Counted from the stretch's first letter, positions 24,881 to 32,266 are shown. The stretch is DNA of 36,871 nucleotides from ZC4RG35 sp041747855 (GCA_041747855.1 JBGTEJ010000077.1:1-36871); one strand, 5' to 3'. The notes: generated from the letters alone by a model not told the origin. Program-made: numbers and translations.

Positions 24881-25527
24881 CAGCCTCGACAGAAGAGGTC
24901 CCAGCCGCCTCCGTGGTAGACCTCCCACGCCGCGGCCGCCACCGATGCCTCCGGGTCGGTCATTTCCTCGCCAGAGAAGCCAGCGTTGGCTGAGCGCTCT
25001 TCCCAATATCGGGGCAGGTGTTGGAAGAGTCCCACTCCGCCGGTGCGGAGGTTGGTGGCCTTGGGGTCGAATCGGGACTCACACCATGCGACCCGTATGG
25101 CCCGGTTCACATCAGCTTGCTTGAAATAGAGGCTGACGAGGGCCCTCACCTGGACCTCAGACAGCCACCCTGTGCTCGGTGCGGTGATGGTGCCGGTGGC
25201 CTTGGGGATGGTCGGGGTTTCCTCGGACCCTTCAGACTGATTCGGGGTCGCACTGACCGGGGGGGCTTCGGCACGGGCGGTCAGGACGCTGGAAGTCTGG
25301 GTCCTCGAGGGTTCGACATAGGCCACGCCGGCATGGGCACCGCTGGTATGGCCCATCGAGGCCGCGGCAGCCTCGATTTGCACCTGGGCTGCATTGGGTC
25401 GGCCAGTACCTCCAAACGCGGCGAAACCGACGACAGCAAGCATCGCCACAGCTACCCAGCCAGCAAGAAAAGAAAAACGTCTGCGTCGCAAAAAAATCTG
25501 ACTCCAGACGGGAGCGAACCCCGTCAT
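24880..25527 (-). CDS. Lytic-transglycosylase-like (lysozyme-fold) exported protein
   Basis: A 215-aa protein. A basic stretch (RRRR) precedes one hydrophobic segment at residues about 20-40, so it is a membrane-anchored or secreted protein. A Pro/Thr/Ser/Glu linker follows to about residue 115. Residues about 120-215 form a lysozyme-like fold: RVAWCESRFDP carries the expected catalytic Glu, followed by TGGVGLFQ and RYWEERSANAGF, typical of actinobacterial transglycosylases that cut peptidoglycan. The ATG at 25527 is preferred to an in-frame TTG at 25533, because a -10 element ends at that TTG. The promoter suggests a leaderless transcript. It is convergent with dnaE2. Confidence 0.8.
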   Translation of the reverse strand: MTGFAPVWSQIFLRRRRFSFLAGWVAVAMLAVVGFAAFGGTGRPNAAQVQIEAAAASMGHTSGAHAGVAYVEPSRTQTSSVLTARAEAPPVSATPNQSEGSEETPTIPKATGTITAPSTGWLSEVQVRALVSLYFKQADVNRAIRVAWCESRFDPKATNLRTGGVGLFQHLPRYWEERSANAGFSGEEMTDPEASVAAAAWEVYHGGGWDLFCRG

Positions 25528-25532
25528 CGGCA

Positions 25533-25562
25533 AGCCTACAGACCTGTGGACAAGTATGTCCA
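25533..25562 (-). promoter_or_regulatory. Promoter with 16-bp palindrome before the transglycosylase gene
   Basis: On the minus strand: -35 TGGACA (25557-25562), 18-bp spacer, -10 TAGGCT (25533-25538), then 5 nt to the ATG at 25527. The -35 lies within a perfect 16-bp palindrome, TGGACAAGTATGTCCA (25547-25562), which could be an operator. Confidence 0.55.
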
Positions 25563-25591
25563 GGGTGCGAACGGGTCGTAGCCGTGAGATG

Positions 25592-26467
25592 TCAGGTGCC
25601 AGAGTCGCGGGCGACCCTGGAGATGGCGACGATGGCCAGCATCCCGATGCCAGCCGCCAGGAGGGCGAGTGGCCAATCCGACCCTGGCGCCCCCAGGGCC
25701 GGGCCGTCCAGCCCGTCAGGCCAGGGCCAAAGGATGCGCAACGAGCCAGCCAGCAGACCGACCATGGCTGCCATGACAGTGTCGTGGTGCCTGGCGAGGG
25801 CCCAATTGAGTAGCTGCGAGAATATTGCGAGACCGACCGCGGCCCCAGCGAGGAGGGCGAGGATGGAGGCTATGTCTCTGGAGGTGACCGCCCCCAGCGC
25901 GGCCCCGTACATCCCGATAAGGACGAGGGTGAGGGATCCGGAGATACCGGGGAGGATCATGGCGCATATCGCAAGTGCGCCGGACGCGGCGAAGACGATG
26001 AGACTCGGGTTGGCAGCGGTCTGCGCCGGGCCGAAGCCGAGCAGTACGAAGAGGATGACGCCGACTGCGCCGGTTATCGCCGCATGTCGGGCTGACGGTT
26101 GGCTAATCATCCCCCAGGCGTACACGGTGGAGGCGAGTACCAGGCCGAAGAATGCCGCGGCCAGGATCACGGGGCGGGCCTCTAATTGGTGTTCGAGGAA
26201 GCTGGCGAGGAGGACCACCGCGGCCACTATCCCCACTCCCAGCGGGATGATGAATCGCCATTCGACCGCCTTGAGATGCCTGGCCACGTCCGACCAGGCG
26301 AGACGGACGATCGAACCGAGAGCGGAAGAGCCTTCCTTTATGGAAGCCACAAGACGTCGGTAGATACCCAGGACGAGGGCAATTGTCCCACCCGAGACAC
26401 CGGGGATGAGATCGGCCGTCCCCATGAGGAAACCGCCCAACAGGGTCTTGAAGAACTCAGGAATCAC
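25592..26467 (-). CDS. DUF368 polyprenyl-phosphate transporter (PopT family)
   Basis: A 291-aa protein with about eight to nine membrane helices and the DUF368 signature LIPGVSGGTIALVLGIY near residues 20-36. A second ILPGISGS segment in the C-terminal half reflects an inverted repeat. DUF368 proteins (PopT) have been identified as undecaprenyl-phosphate translocases that return the lipid carrier to the cytoplasmic side for cell-wall synthesis. It is next to a peptidoglycan-cleaving enzyme on the same strand, which fits an envelope theme. The start is GTG with its own strong promoter, so it is probably not dependent on the upstream gene. Confidence 0.92.
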   Translation of the reverse strand: MIPEFFKTLLGGFLMGTADLIPGVSGGTIALVLGIYRRLVASIKEGSSALGSIVRLAWSDVARHLKAVEWRFIIPLGVGIVAAVVLLASFLEHQLEARPVILAAAFFGLVLASTVYAWGMISQPSARHAAITGAVGVILFVLLGFGPAQTAANPSLIVFAASGALAICAMILPGISGSLTLVLIGMYGAALGAVTSRDIASILALLAGAAVGLAIFSQLLNWALARHHDTVMAAMVGLLAGSLRILWPWPDGLDGPALGAPGSDWPLALLAAGIGMLAIVAISRVARDSGT

Positions 26468-26473
26468 TTCGGA

Positions 26474-26501
26474 AGGCTATGCCGCTCGGGGGACGTGTCA
26501 A
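26474..26501 (-). promoter_or_regulatory. Leaderless-type promoter of the DUF368 gene
   Basis: On the minus strand: perfect -35 TTGACA (26496-26501), 16-bp spacer, -10 TAGCCT (26474-26479), then 6 nt to the GTG start at 26467. The predicted transcription start coincides with the start codon. Confidence 0.65.
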
Positions 26502-26518
26502 AGGATCCTGGGTCCGGG

Positions 26519-27598
26519 TCATGGGGAGAGCCGTTCAAGCACCAACTCCCAATGCGGCTTGGAAGGATCGAGGAGATCGAAGTGGCCACCGTTGTACTCC
26601 TTCAGCATCACACCCGTTTCTGACGCCAGGTCGGATGAGTGTTGGAAAGGGACGACGGCATCTTCGATTGGATGTATCAGGAATGCCGGGATGCCCCCCG
26701 GTGTGACTCTTGGGGGTGCACCGGCCTCAAGGAGGAGTCGGCTCTCAGGTTCGAGTTCTCCGGCGTCGAAGACACAGAGTTCCAGATCGATGATCGGAGC
26801 CAGTCCGACGATCAGATCGACCGAGGTCTTCGATCGTGGGGCGGCCCACATCCCCAGGTAGCCACCAGCGGAGTGGCCGATCACCGTGACCTTGCCGTCC
26901 GGCAGTTCGAGCTGAGGTATGAAATCGAGGGCGGCGAGCACATCGTGGGCACTCCCCGGCCACCCCCCACCCGCACCGATCCTCCGATACTCCACGTTCC
27001 AGCTGCTGTGACCGCGTTGGTGGAGATCGACGGCGAGACTTTCGATGGTGTCCCGTTCGAACTGGTGTTTCCAGACGCCACCATGGAGTAGGACCACCAA
27101 GTCGCGTTCGCCTCTGCGGAGGTCGCCGATGTTGTCCCGATGAGGCCCGTACCTGACCTCCTCCCCCGGAGATGTCGTCCGGTTGAGATGATGTCTGATC
27201 GCCGCCCGGTACCCGGCCACACCGCGTCCGTAGATACTCCGAACACACGCAGGCGCCACCACGGAGACGGCCCGCCAGGGCTCACGCTCGTGGATATTGG
27301 ACAGGTGGACTTCGACGGTGGGGATCCCTGATGCCCGGACGGCATCGGCGATGGCGTGCGAGGTGTGGGTGAAGGCACCGGGGTTGAGCACCAGACCGTC
27401 GACCTCGGCAGTGTGGATGACCTCGATCAGTTCGCCTTCATGGTTTGATTGAAATGTCGTGATCTCGAGTCCTAGGTCCCTGCCGAATGCGATCAATCCG
27501 GACTCGAGTTCGGGGAGGGATCCCGTCCCGTAGATCTCGGGTTGACGTCTTCCGAGCAGGTCCAGGTTGGGCCCGTTGACGACAAGAAAACTCTTCAA
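26519..27598 (-). CDS. aroQ: Fusion of type II 3-dehydroquinate dehydratase with an alpha/beta hydrolase
   Basis: A 359-aa two-domain protein. Residues 1 to about 142 are a complete type II dehydroquinase (shikimate pathway): FLVVNGPNLDLLG, the active-site Tyr23 in PEIYG, NPGAFTHTSHAIADA, and EVHLSNIHEREPWR. Residues about 155-359 are an alpha/beta hydrolase resembling kynurenine formamidase: HGGVWKH oxyanion segment (about 171), nucleophile elbow GHSAGG (Ser about 242), Asp in HPIEDAVVP (about 311) and His in NGGHFDLL (about 338). Both active sites look intact. TTG 27598 is chosen because GAGGAG lies 5 nt upstream and LKSFLVVNGPN matches the family start; ATG at 27649 would add 17 unconserved residues. 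No other shikimate or tryptophan-catabolism gene is nearby, so the link between domains is unexplained. Confidence 0.85.
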   Translation of the reverse strand: MKSFLVVNGPNLDLLGRRQPEIYGTGSLPELESGLIAFGRDLGLEITTFQSNHEGELIEVIHTAEVDGLVLNPGAFTHTSHAIADAVRASGIPTVEVHLSNIHEREPWRAVSVVAPACVRSIYGRGVAGYRAAIRHHLNRTTSPGEEVRYGPHRDNIGDLRRGERDLVVLLHGGVWKHQFERDTIESLAVDLHQRGHSSWNVEYRRIGAGGGWPGSAHDVLAALDFIPQLELPDGKVTVIGHSAGGYLGMWAAPRSKTSVDLIVGLAPIIDLELCVFDAGELEPESRLLLEAGAPPRVTPGGIPAFLIHPIEDAVVPFQHSSDLASETGVMLKEYNGGHFDLLDPSKPHWELVLERLSP

Positions 27599-27739
27599 AG
27601 GGGACTCCTCGCCCTTCGAATTGGCGTGATGATCCGTGGTTGTTTTCATTTCTAGGGGAAAATGTAGGTGGTTGCCTGTGTGAAGAGGGAACCAGACCCA
27701 CCCATGAGTTCGTCTCTCATGGTGGTGGAAGGAAGGACA

Positions 27740-28522
27740 TTGACCCTGCGAACAAGATATTGGGGCCTCTTGGCGGTCGCCATTGTCGTCATGACTGCCT
27801 GCGGTGACAACCCTCTGGCTTCGCTTGGTGGCCGAAGCTCAGGATGGATCAACGAGCCTGAGGTCACCACGACCACCCGACCCCAGGTAGATCTGCCGAC
27901 CACGATCGAATTCACCGATTTGAAGTGGTTCAACGACGGGATTGTCACTGGGGACCTGCTTGATCCGACCCAGGTGGTCGCCAACGTGTTTGCCCGACGG
28001 GAGGGCGACCGCTTCATTCAGGCGAGTCCCTTCGAAATAGCGACCGTCGTTCCGGGGCTGGTCTTTCCGACCGTCGCGCCACACAGTGCGGAGTGGGTCT
28101 CATCTCAGTTGGTCATCGAGAACAACGGACGTCTTTCCGCTCAACCCACGGCGGCATTCGGCATCTGGTCCGCCGTTCCGTACACACGGTCGAGGACGGT
28201 CGCTCAGATGGCCATCCTTCAAGTCGCGATCGATCCGGAGACTGCCGCCGAGGTGATACTCCCTGAGGCCGACCTGTCCTGCGCCAGGTTCGCAGAGGAC
28301 ACCACGGAGGAGTGTTCGGTGTTGACGATCGATGACAAGACCGTCTGGAGACTTGCCTCGCGGTCGGGTATCACCCTGGTTTGGTTCGAAGGTGCCAACC
28401 GCTATGAACTGTTTGGTCGGATCTTCGTTCCGTCGGCCGTTCTGGAGGAGATGGCAGGATCAACGGTCCCATTGACCGAGATCCTTGTTCCCGGTTCGAC
28501 ATCGTCAGTGCCCGCGAGCTAA
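27740..28522 (+). CDS. Putative lipoprotein of unknown function
   Basis: A protein of about 260 aa. The TTG start at 27740 gives a compact lipoprotein signal: basic N-terminus (LRTRY), hydrophobic core GLLAVAIVVM, then TAC followed by GDNP, a plausible lipobox cysteine near residue 21. GGAAGGA lies just upstream. Longer in-frame starts at GTG 27668, ATG 27704 and ATG 27719 would bury the signal behind a charged extension. After a Thr-rich linker comes a beta-rich domain (about 60-250) with a Cys pair (LSCARF, EECSVL) that could form a disulfide. No family was recognised. The stop shares bases with the stop of the convergent neighbour (CTAA). Confidence 0.65.
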   Translation: MTLRTRYWGLLAVAIVVMTACGDNPLASLGGRSSGWINEPEVTTTTRPQVDLPTTIEFTDLKWFNDGIVTGDLLDPTQVVANVFARREGDRFIQASPFEIATVVPGLVFPTVAPHSAEWVSSQLVIENNGRLSAQPTAAFGIWSAVPYTRSRTVAQMAILQVAIDPETAAEVILPEADLSCARFAEDTTEECSVLTIDDKTVWRLASRSGITLVWFEGANRYELFGRIFVPSAVLEEMAGSTVPLTEILVPGSTSSVPAS

Positions 28523-28896
28523 GCGCCCCTTGTCAGGTTGGAAAATTCGATCGGGCTAGTAGGTGCAAGAAGGAGCACCTCTCCGTCGTGCGACAGCCAG
28601 AGGTGGGGAGCAGCCTTCAGCCAGACTCCATCGGGGATCCCAGCCAGGTATGCCCTCTTCTTCGATGACGGTGGTCGATAGGCGAGAACCTTGCGGGTTG
28701 GCGCGCCGACTGCATCCACGGGACCGATCAAGTCGTAACTCCCGAACAGGCCGGCCAATGCCTCTGCAGGATCGATGGGGCCGGTCGAGGAGAACCAGTC
28801 GATGGTTCCGCACTCCGAACACGCCGACACCGCGATCCTCCCAATCCAGACGGGGAGATGCTCACATCTTCGTGGCCCGATTCTGTTCTGCTCCAT
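28519..28896 (-). CDS. Small hypothetical protein with putative zinc-binding CxH/CxxC
   Basis: A 125-aa protein starting at ATG 28896. The open frame extends further upstream, but that part is antisense to the PPOX gene. The N-terminus carries RRCEHLPVW and SACSECGTIDWF, a CxH...CxxC arrangement (Cys11, His13, Cys26, Cys29) that could bind one zinc. The rest is compact and ends in a beta-like DGEVLLLAPTSPIEFSNL. No family was recognised. A minus-strand TAGGTT (28904-28909) lies 7 nt before the ATG, consistent with a leaderless transcript. It shares an upstream region, and possibly the DosR-like box, with the divergent PPOX gene. Confidence 0.6.
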   Translation of the reverse strand: MEQNRIGPRRCEHLPVWIGRIAVSACSECGTIDWFSSTGPIDPAEALAGLFGSYDLIGPVDAVGAPTRKVLAYRPPSSKKRAYLAGIPDGVWLKAAPHLWLSHDGEVLLLAPTSPIEFSNLTRGA

Positions 28897-28966
28897 GACC
28901 GACAACCTACGGGATGGGTCTGACAGATTCGCCGGTGTGAGTCGTCTGCCCTTGTTATCCCGACGA

Positions 28967-28986
28967 TTCGGGACTTTGGTCCGTAT
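28967..28986. promoter_or_regulatory. DosR-like box upstream of the PPOX gene
   Basis: TTCGGGACTTTGGTCCGTAT matches the mycobacterial DosR/DevR consensus TTSGGGACTWWAGTCCCSAA at 16 of 20 positions, with the 5' half perfect. If CACGAT (29007-29012) is the -10 and transcription starts near 29019, the box centre lies at about -42.5, the usual activator position next to the -35. A DevR-like regulator is encoded 2 kb away. Confidence 0.65.
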
Positions 28987-29023
28987 CAACCGCTGGCGGG
29001 GGCTGACACGATGAGACAACGAC

Positions 29024-29497
29024 ATGGAGGTGAACATCGACACGATCAGCACAGAGGAGGCCTTTGCCGTCCTCCAGGCAGCCCCGGTGGCCCACCTCGG
29101 TGTCGTCGTCGAAGGCGATCCATACGTGACACCGATGTCTTTCGTCGTAGACGGACAGCGAATCCTCTTCAGAACGCTTCCGGGTAGAAAACTCGAAGGT
29201 CTTCGAGCCCATCCGTCGGTCTGTATCGAAGCCTCTAGATACGACGAGTCGACCGGGGACTGGGTGAGTGTGGTGGTGAGGGGCACCGCGAGGGTCGCCG
29301 ACGATGAGGCAACAGGGCAGGCAACCATCGACGGTTTGATGACGAAGTATCGCAAGGTTCTCGGTTCGGCGCTACAGGCCGGAGGGATCCATCCAGTTGT
29401 CGGGCTGCCGTACGTTGTCGAGGTGACCATCGACGAGATCTCTGGTCTCAGTTCGGGGAGGGGTTTCGGTGTGAGAACCAGACCGGGTCGGCTCTAG
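29024..29497 (+). CDS. Pyridoxamine 5'-phosphate oxidase-family (split beta-barrel) flavoprotein
   Basis: A 157-aa PPOX-fold protein. VAHLGVVVEGDPYVTPMSFV, followed by RILFRTLPGRKLEGLRAHPSV, matches the FMN-binding split-barrel family that includes NimA-like and F420/FMN-dependent small oxidoreductases. The cofactor (FMN, F420 or heme) cannot be fixed from the sequence. The ATG at 29024 is about 5 nt after the predicted transcription start. The DosR-like box suggests induction by low oxygen or redox stress. The next gene starts directly after its stop, so the two form an operon. Confidence 0.85.
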   Translation: MEVNIDTISTEEAFAVLQAAPVAHLGVVVEGDPYVTPMSFVVDGQRILFRTLPGRKLEGLRAHPSVCIEASRYDESTGDWVSVVVRGTARVADDEATGQATIDGLMTKYRKVLGSALQAGGIHPVVGLPYVVEVTIDEISGLSSGRGFGVRTRPGRL

Positions 29498-29956
29498 ATG
29501 TTCGTTCATTACGCCACTACGGTCGGTAAAGGACTTGGTGAGGTCGAGCGCCGCCTCGATGACTTACGCTCCGAACTGGACCAGTGGGCTGACGTTGCAT
29601 ACCGGGAGGGTGAGAAGATGAAGGCCAGGGTGGGACCCACCGGTTCTGTCGCCCGATCGGTCAGCCTTGTCCTGGGTAGTCCCGAGATCCAGCGGCGTGG
29701 AATCGTTTACCCCCTGAAGTGGTCGGCCAATGGCGCGGGTGCCCTGTTCCCAGACCTGAAGGCGGATCTCGTCCTCTCCCAAATGGGACCCAATGAGACG
29801 TCGATTTCCCTCGACGGCACTTATCAGCCTCCGATGGGGGCCGTCGGACGGATGCTCGACCGGGCTGTGATGGGCCGTGTTGCGGAGGCAACGGTGCGGA
29901 ATTGGGTCGACCGGTTGGCCGAGGAGATCAGCTCTTCTGAGTGGGCAGACGGATGA
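29498..29956 (+). CDS. SRPBCC-like conserved small protein
   Basis: A 152-aa protein beginning at the base after the PPOX stop, so probably translationally coupled. The pattern is a beta-rich half (VSLVLGSPEIQRRGIVYPLK, FPDLKADLVLSQMG, TSISLDGTYQPP), then a long C-terminal helix (GRVAEATVRNWVDRLAEEI). This fits the START/SRPBCC fold with a hydrophobic cavity closed by the last helix. No catalytic residues are apparent and no ligand can be named. The last 29 bp overlap, tail to tail, the sensor kinase gene. Confidence 0.6.
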   Translation: MFVHYATTVGKGLGEVERRLDDLRSELDQWADVAYREGEKMKARVGPTGSVARSVSLVLGSPEIQRRGIVYPLKWSANGAGALFPDLKADLVLSQMGPNETSISLDGTYQPPMGAVGRMLDRAVMGRVAEATVRNWVDRLAEEISSSEWADG

Positions 29957-31046
29957 TGACGGTTGTCCCCCCTCCAACCGCGCTCTTTATCTGAAACTCA
30001 CCACCGAGCAACGAGGTTCGCGCCTTCAGGCTGGCCAGTCCCATTCCACGGTTGACCCGGGTCGGGTCGAAGCCGATGCCATCGTCAACCACTTCGAGCA
30101 CGGTTCCCCAGGCGGTGCTGTCCAACCTCACCGTGACGTTGTCTGCCGTGGAGTGGCGTAGCGCGTTCGAGAGCGCCTCGGATGCCAACAGGAGCACCTG
30201 CTCATCGTCCGGTGACGTCGATTGATTCCTTCCCTCCACCGTGAGACGCACCCGGTTCGGGTAGGCCGAGCCCATCCTGGAGACGAGATCCTGGAGACGG
30301 TCGGCCAGTGGCGCCGAGGCTTGGGGGGTCTCTTTGAGGTCGAATATGTAGTCCCGGAGTGTGTTGACTGAGTGATCGAGTCGGTCGACCGAGTCATCGA
30401 GAATCCGGAGGGACGTGTCGTCCTCCACTCTCACCGACAATGACTGGAGCCCCAGACCGACGGCAAAGAGGTCCTGGATCACTGAGTCGTGTATGTCTCG
30501 TGCTATGCGTTGACGTTCCTCGAGGACGGCCACCCCACGCAAACGGGACTGAAGCCTCTCGGTTTGCACCGCGGCACCGGCGATGCGGCTCAGGGCTTCG
30601 ATCAACACCACGTCGTCGTCGGTGAACCCCCCGGGTTTGTCGGTGAGATAGAGGTTCCCGAAAGCCTTGTCAGCCACCGCCACCGGCACGCCGAGGAAGG
30701 TGATCATGGGTGGGTGGTCGGGGGGAAACCCGATCGAATCGGGGTGGTCCGATATGACATCCAATCGGATCGTGATGTTCTCTCTGATCACGGACCCGAG
30801 GACACCACCCCCGGTGGGAAGATGCCCGATCAACCGAGCCCGTGACTGGTCGATTCCCTCGTAGATGAAATCGGACAGGACTCCGTGGTCTCCCAACACT
30901 CCAAGTGCGGCGTAAGGTGCTCCGGTGGCGGAGCGCGCCTCACTGACCAGCCGTCGCAATAGTTGCTCGAGGTCAGTCTCACCCACCACTCCCGCAGCGG
31001 CGCCGATGAGTGCAGCAATCCTGTTGAGGGCACGGTCCGTCGACAT
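29928..31046 (-). CDS. DevS/DosS-like GAF sensor histidine kinase
   Basis: A 372-aa cytoplasmic kinase without membrane helices. A single GAF domain spans residues about 25-165. Its stretch DHPPMITFLGVPV...GNLYLTDK closely matches the heme-binding GAF-A domain of mycobacterial DosS/DosT. His111 (in HPPM) and Tyr133 (in LYLT) have the same 22-residue spacing as DosS His149 (heme ligand) and Tyr171 (distal Tyr). The HisKA_3 phosphoacceptor is His186 in ARDIHDSVIQDLFAVG, and the ATPase domain has SEALSNALRHS, DDGIGFD and GMGLASLKAR. Heme binding and oxygen/NO/CO sensing are inferred. DosS has two GAF domains; this protein has one. It is divergent from the response regulator, with 35 bp between them. 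Confidence 0.9.
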   Translation of the reverse strand: MSTDRALNRIAALIGAAAGVVGETDLEQLLRRLVSEARSATGAPYAALGVLGDHGVLSDFIYEGIDQSRARLIGHLPTGGGVLGSVIRENITIRLDVISDHPDSIGFPPDHPPMITFLGVPVAVADKAFGNLYLTDKPGGFTDDDVVLIEALSRIAGAAVQTERLQSRLRGVAVLEERQRIARDIHDSVIQDLFAVGLGLQSLSVRVEDDTSLRILDDSVDRLDHSVNTLRDYIFDLKETPQASAPLADRLQDLVSRMGSAYPNRVRLTVEGRNQSTSPDDEQVLLLASEALSNALRHSTADNVTVRLDSTAWGTVLEVVDDGIGFDPTRVNRGMGLASLKARTSLLGGEFQIKSAVGGGTTVIIRLPTQKS

Positions 31047-31081
31047 GGTGTGACCCTACCCCGGCCGCTACCGTGGCCTGT
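31047..31081. promoter_or_regulatory. 35-bp divergent promoter region of the kinase and regulator genes
   Basis: TACCGT (31069-31074, plus strand) lies 7 nt before the regulator ATG, and TAGGGT (minus strand, 31053-31058) lies 6 nt before the kinase ATG. Both are TANNNT -10 hexamers at leaderless spacing, with no clear -35. The two polymerase footprints would overlap, so the promoters may exclude each other. Confidence 0.45.
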
Positions 31082-31756
31082 ATGACTGAACTGCGGATCC
31101 TGCTCGTTGATGATCATGAAGTGGTCCGCGCCGGTCTCAGGGCCCTCATCGAATCGCAGGAAGGCATGACCGTTGTCGGAGAGGCCGCCAGCGCCGACGA
31201 AGGCGTCCGTCGGGTGGGATACGACACTCCAGATGTTGTCGTGCTCGACGTCCGCCTGCCGGACAGGAGCGGGGTGGAGGCCTGTCGCGATATCAGGGCG
31301 CGGTTTCCCGAAGTGCGGGTGCTGATGCTGACATCGTTCGCAGACGAAGAGGCCTTGATGGCCGCCATCCTCGCCGGTGCTTCCGGGTATGTCCTCAAGC
31401 GAATCAGGTCCGACGAACTCATCGACGACATCCGTCGGGTCGGCGCGGGTGAATCCTTGCTCGACCCGGAGATGACGGAGCGGTTGTTCACCAGACTCCG
31501 CACCGGTGGTGAGGATGATCCGATCCTGTCACAACTGACCAAACAGGAGAGGGTCATCGTCAACCACATTGCCGAAGGGCTCACCAACCGTCAGATCGCC
31601 GACGAGATGTTTCTGGCCGAGAAGACGGTCAAGAACTACGTGTCGACGCTTCTCGCCAAGATGGGGATGAGTCGAAGGAGCGAGGCCGCCGCATACGTGG
31701 CGCGGTCTCAGGTGACCAAGAACGAACCGGTCGCTTCCGAGACCTGGGACGACTAG
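31082..31756 (+). CDS. DevR/DosR-like NarL-family response regulator
   Basis: A 224-aa regulator. The receiver domain has Asp10/Asp11, the phosphorylation site Asp56 in VVVLDVRLPDRSG, Thr in LMLTSF and Lys in VLKRI. The LuxR-type helix-turn-helix is EGLTNRQIADEMFLAEKTVKNYVSTLLAKMGMSRR in outline. The recognition segment AEKTVKNYVS keeps the Lys/Lys/Asn residues that DosR uses to contact its box, so DNA specificity is probably the same. ATG 31082 is preferred to GTG 31073, which lies in the -10 region. It is the probable partner of the divergent kinase. The stop abuts the stop of the convergent universal stress gene. Confidence 0.92.
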   Translation: MTELRILLVDDHEVVRAGLRALIESQEGMTVVGEAASADEGVRRVGYDTPDVVVLDVRLPDRSGVEACRDIRARFPEVRVLMLTSFADEEALMAAILAGASGYVLKRIRSDELIDDIRRVGAGESLLDPEMTERLFTRLRTGGEDDPILSQLTKQERVIVNHIAEGLTNRQIADEMFLAEKTVKNYVSTLLAKMGMSRRSEAAAYVARSQVTKNEPVASETWDD

Positions 31757-32266
31757 CTAGAGCTCCAGGATCGGGATCTCCTGGGTGTCCTCGATACGGA
31801 CACCCGGAACCAGAAGGACCGGAAGACGGGAGTTGACCATCACTCTCGCCGAAACACTTCGCCAAGCCTCTTCGGTGAACAGTCTTCGCGTGGCCCCGAG
31901 CACGACCAATTGTGCGCCGATCGTCTCAGCGGTTTGGATGATGGCGTCGGCAGGATCGTCGCCCTCGACGAATCGAACCTCCGATTCGATTCCCGATGCG
32001 GCGAGGGCAGCACAGATCGGATCGACCGCCCTCCGTCCCCGCTCCTCGAGATACCGTGCTGCCTTCTCCTCAGCAGCCGCCGAGTCGTCAGGGGAATCGT
32101 CGAGGAACGATCGTCGCACGGTGTCGTCCAATGACTCGAGGAAGGAGCGTGGGACTCTGACCACGGTCATAACGGTGATGGTGTCGTTGCCACCTATGAG
32201 CATCTTGCAGAAGTCGGCGACCGGGGCCGCCGGGAGAACGCCAGTAGTGGCGATCAGGATTCGCAC
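31757..32266 (-). CDS. Universal stress protein (UspA fold), degenerate ATP motif
   Basis: A 169-aa single Usp domain: MRILIATTGV start, acidic helix, and VVLGATRRLFTEEAWRSVSARVMVNSRLPVLLVP at the C-terminus in outline. The usual ATP-binding pattern G-2x-G-9x-G(S/T) is not present; only the first Gly remains, so it is probably a non-ATP-binding Usp. The start is GTG, 6 nt after a minus-strand TAGTGT -10, with GTGACA 18 bp further upstream. In Mycobacterium a Usp gene (Rv3134c) sits in the devR-devS operon; here it is adjacent but convergent to the regulator. Confidence 0.85.
   Translation of the reverse strand: MRILIATTGVLPAAPVADFCKMLIGGNDTITVMTVVRVPRSFLESLDDTVRRSFLDDSPDDSAAAEEKAARYLEERGRRAVDPICAALAASGIESEVRFVEGDDPADAIIQTAETIGAQLVVLGATRRLFTEEAWRSVSARVMVNSRLPVLLVPGVRIEDTQEIPILEL

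Noticed and set aside
28519..28522. Shared stop codons CTAA of convergent genes
   Set aside because: It is a compact arrangement that arises often in dense genomes; a similar abutment occurs at 31754-31759. Recorded as layout only.
28897..29430. Upstream extension of the 28519-28896 open frame to 303 aa
   Set aside because: The extra part is antisense to the well-supported PPOX gene, lacks protein-like composition, and ATG 28896 has a plausible promoter.
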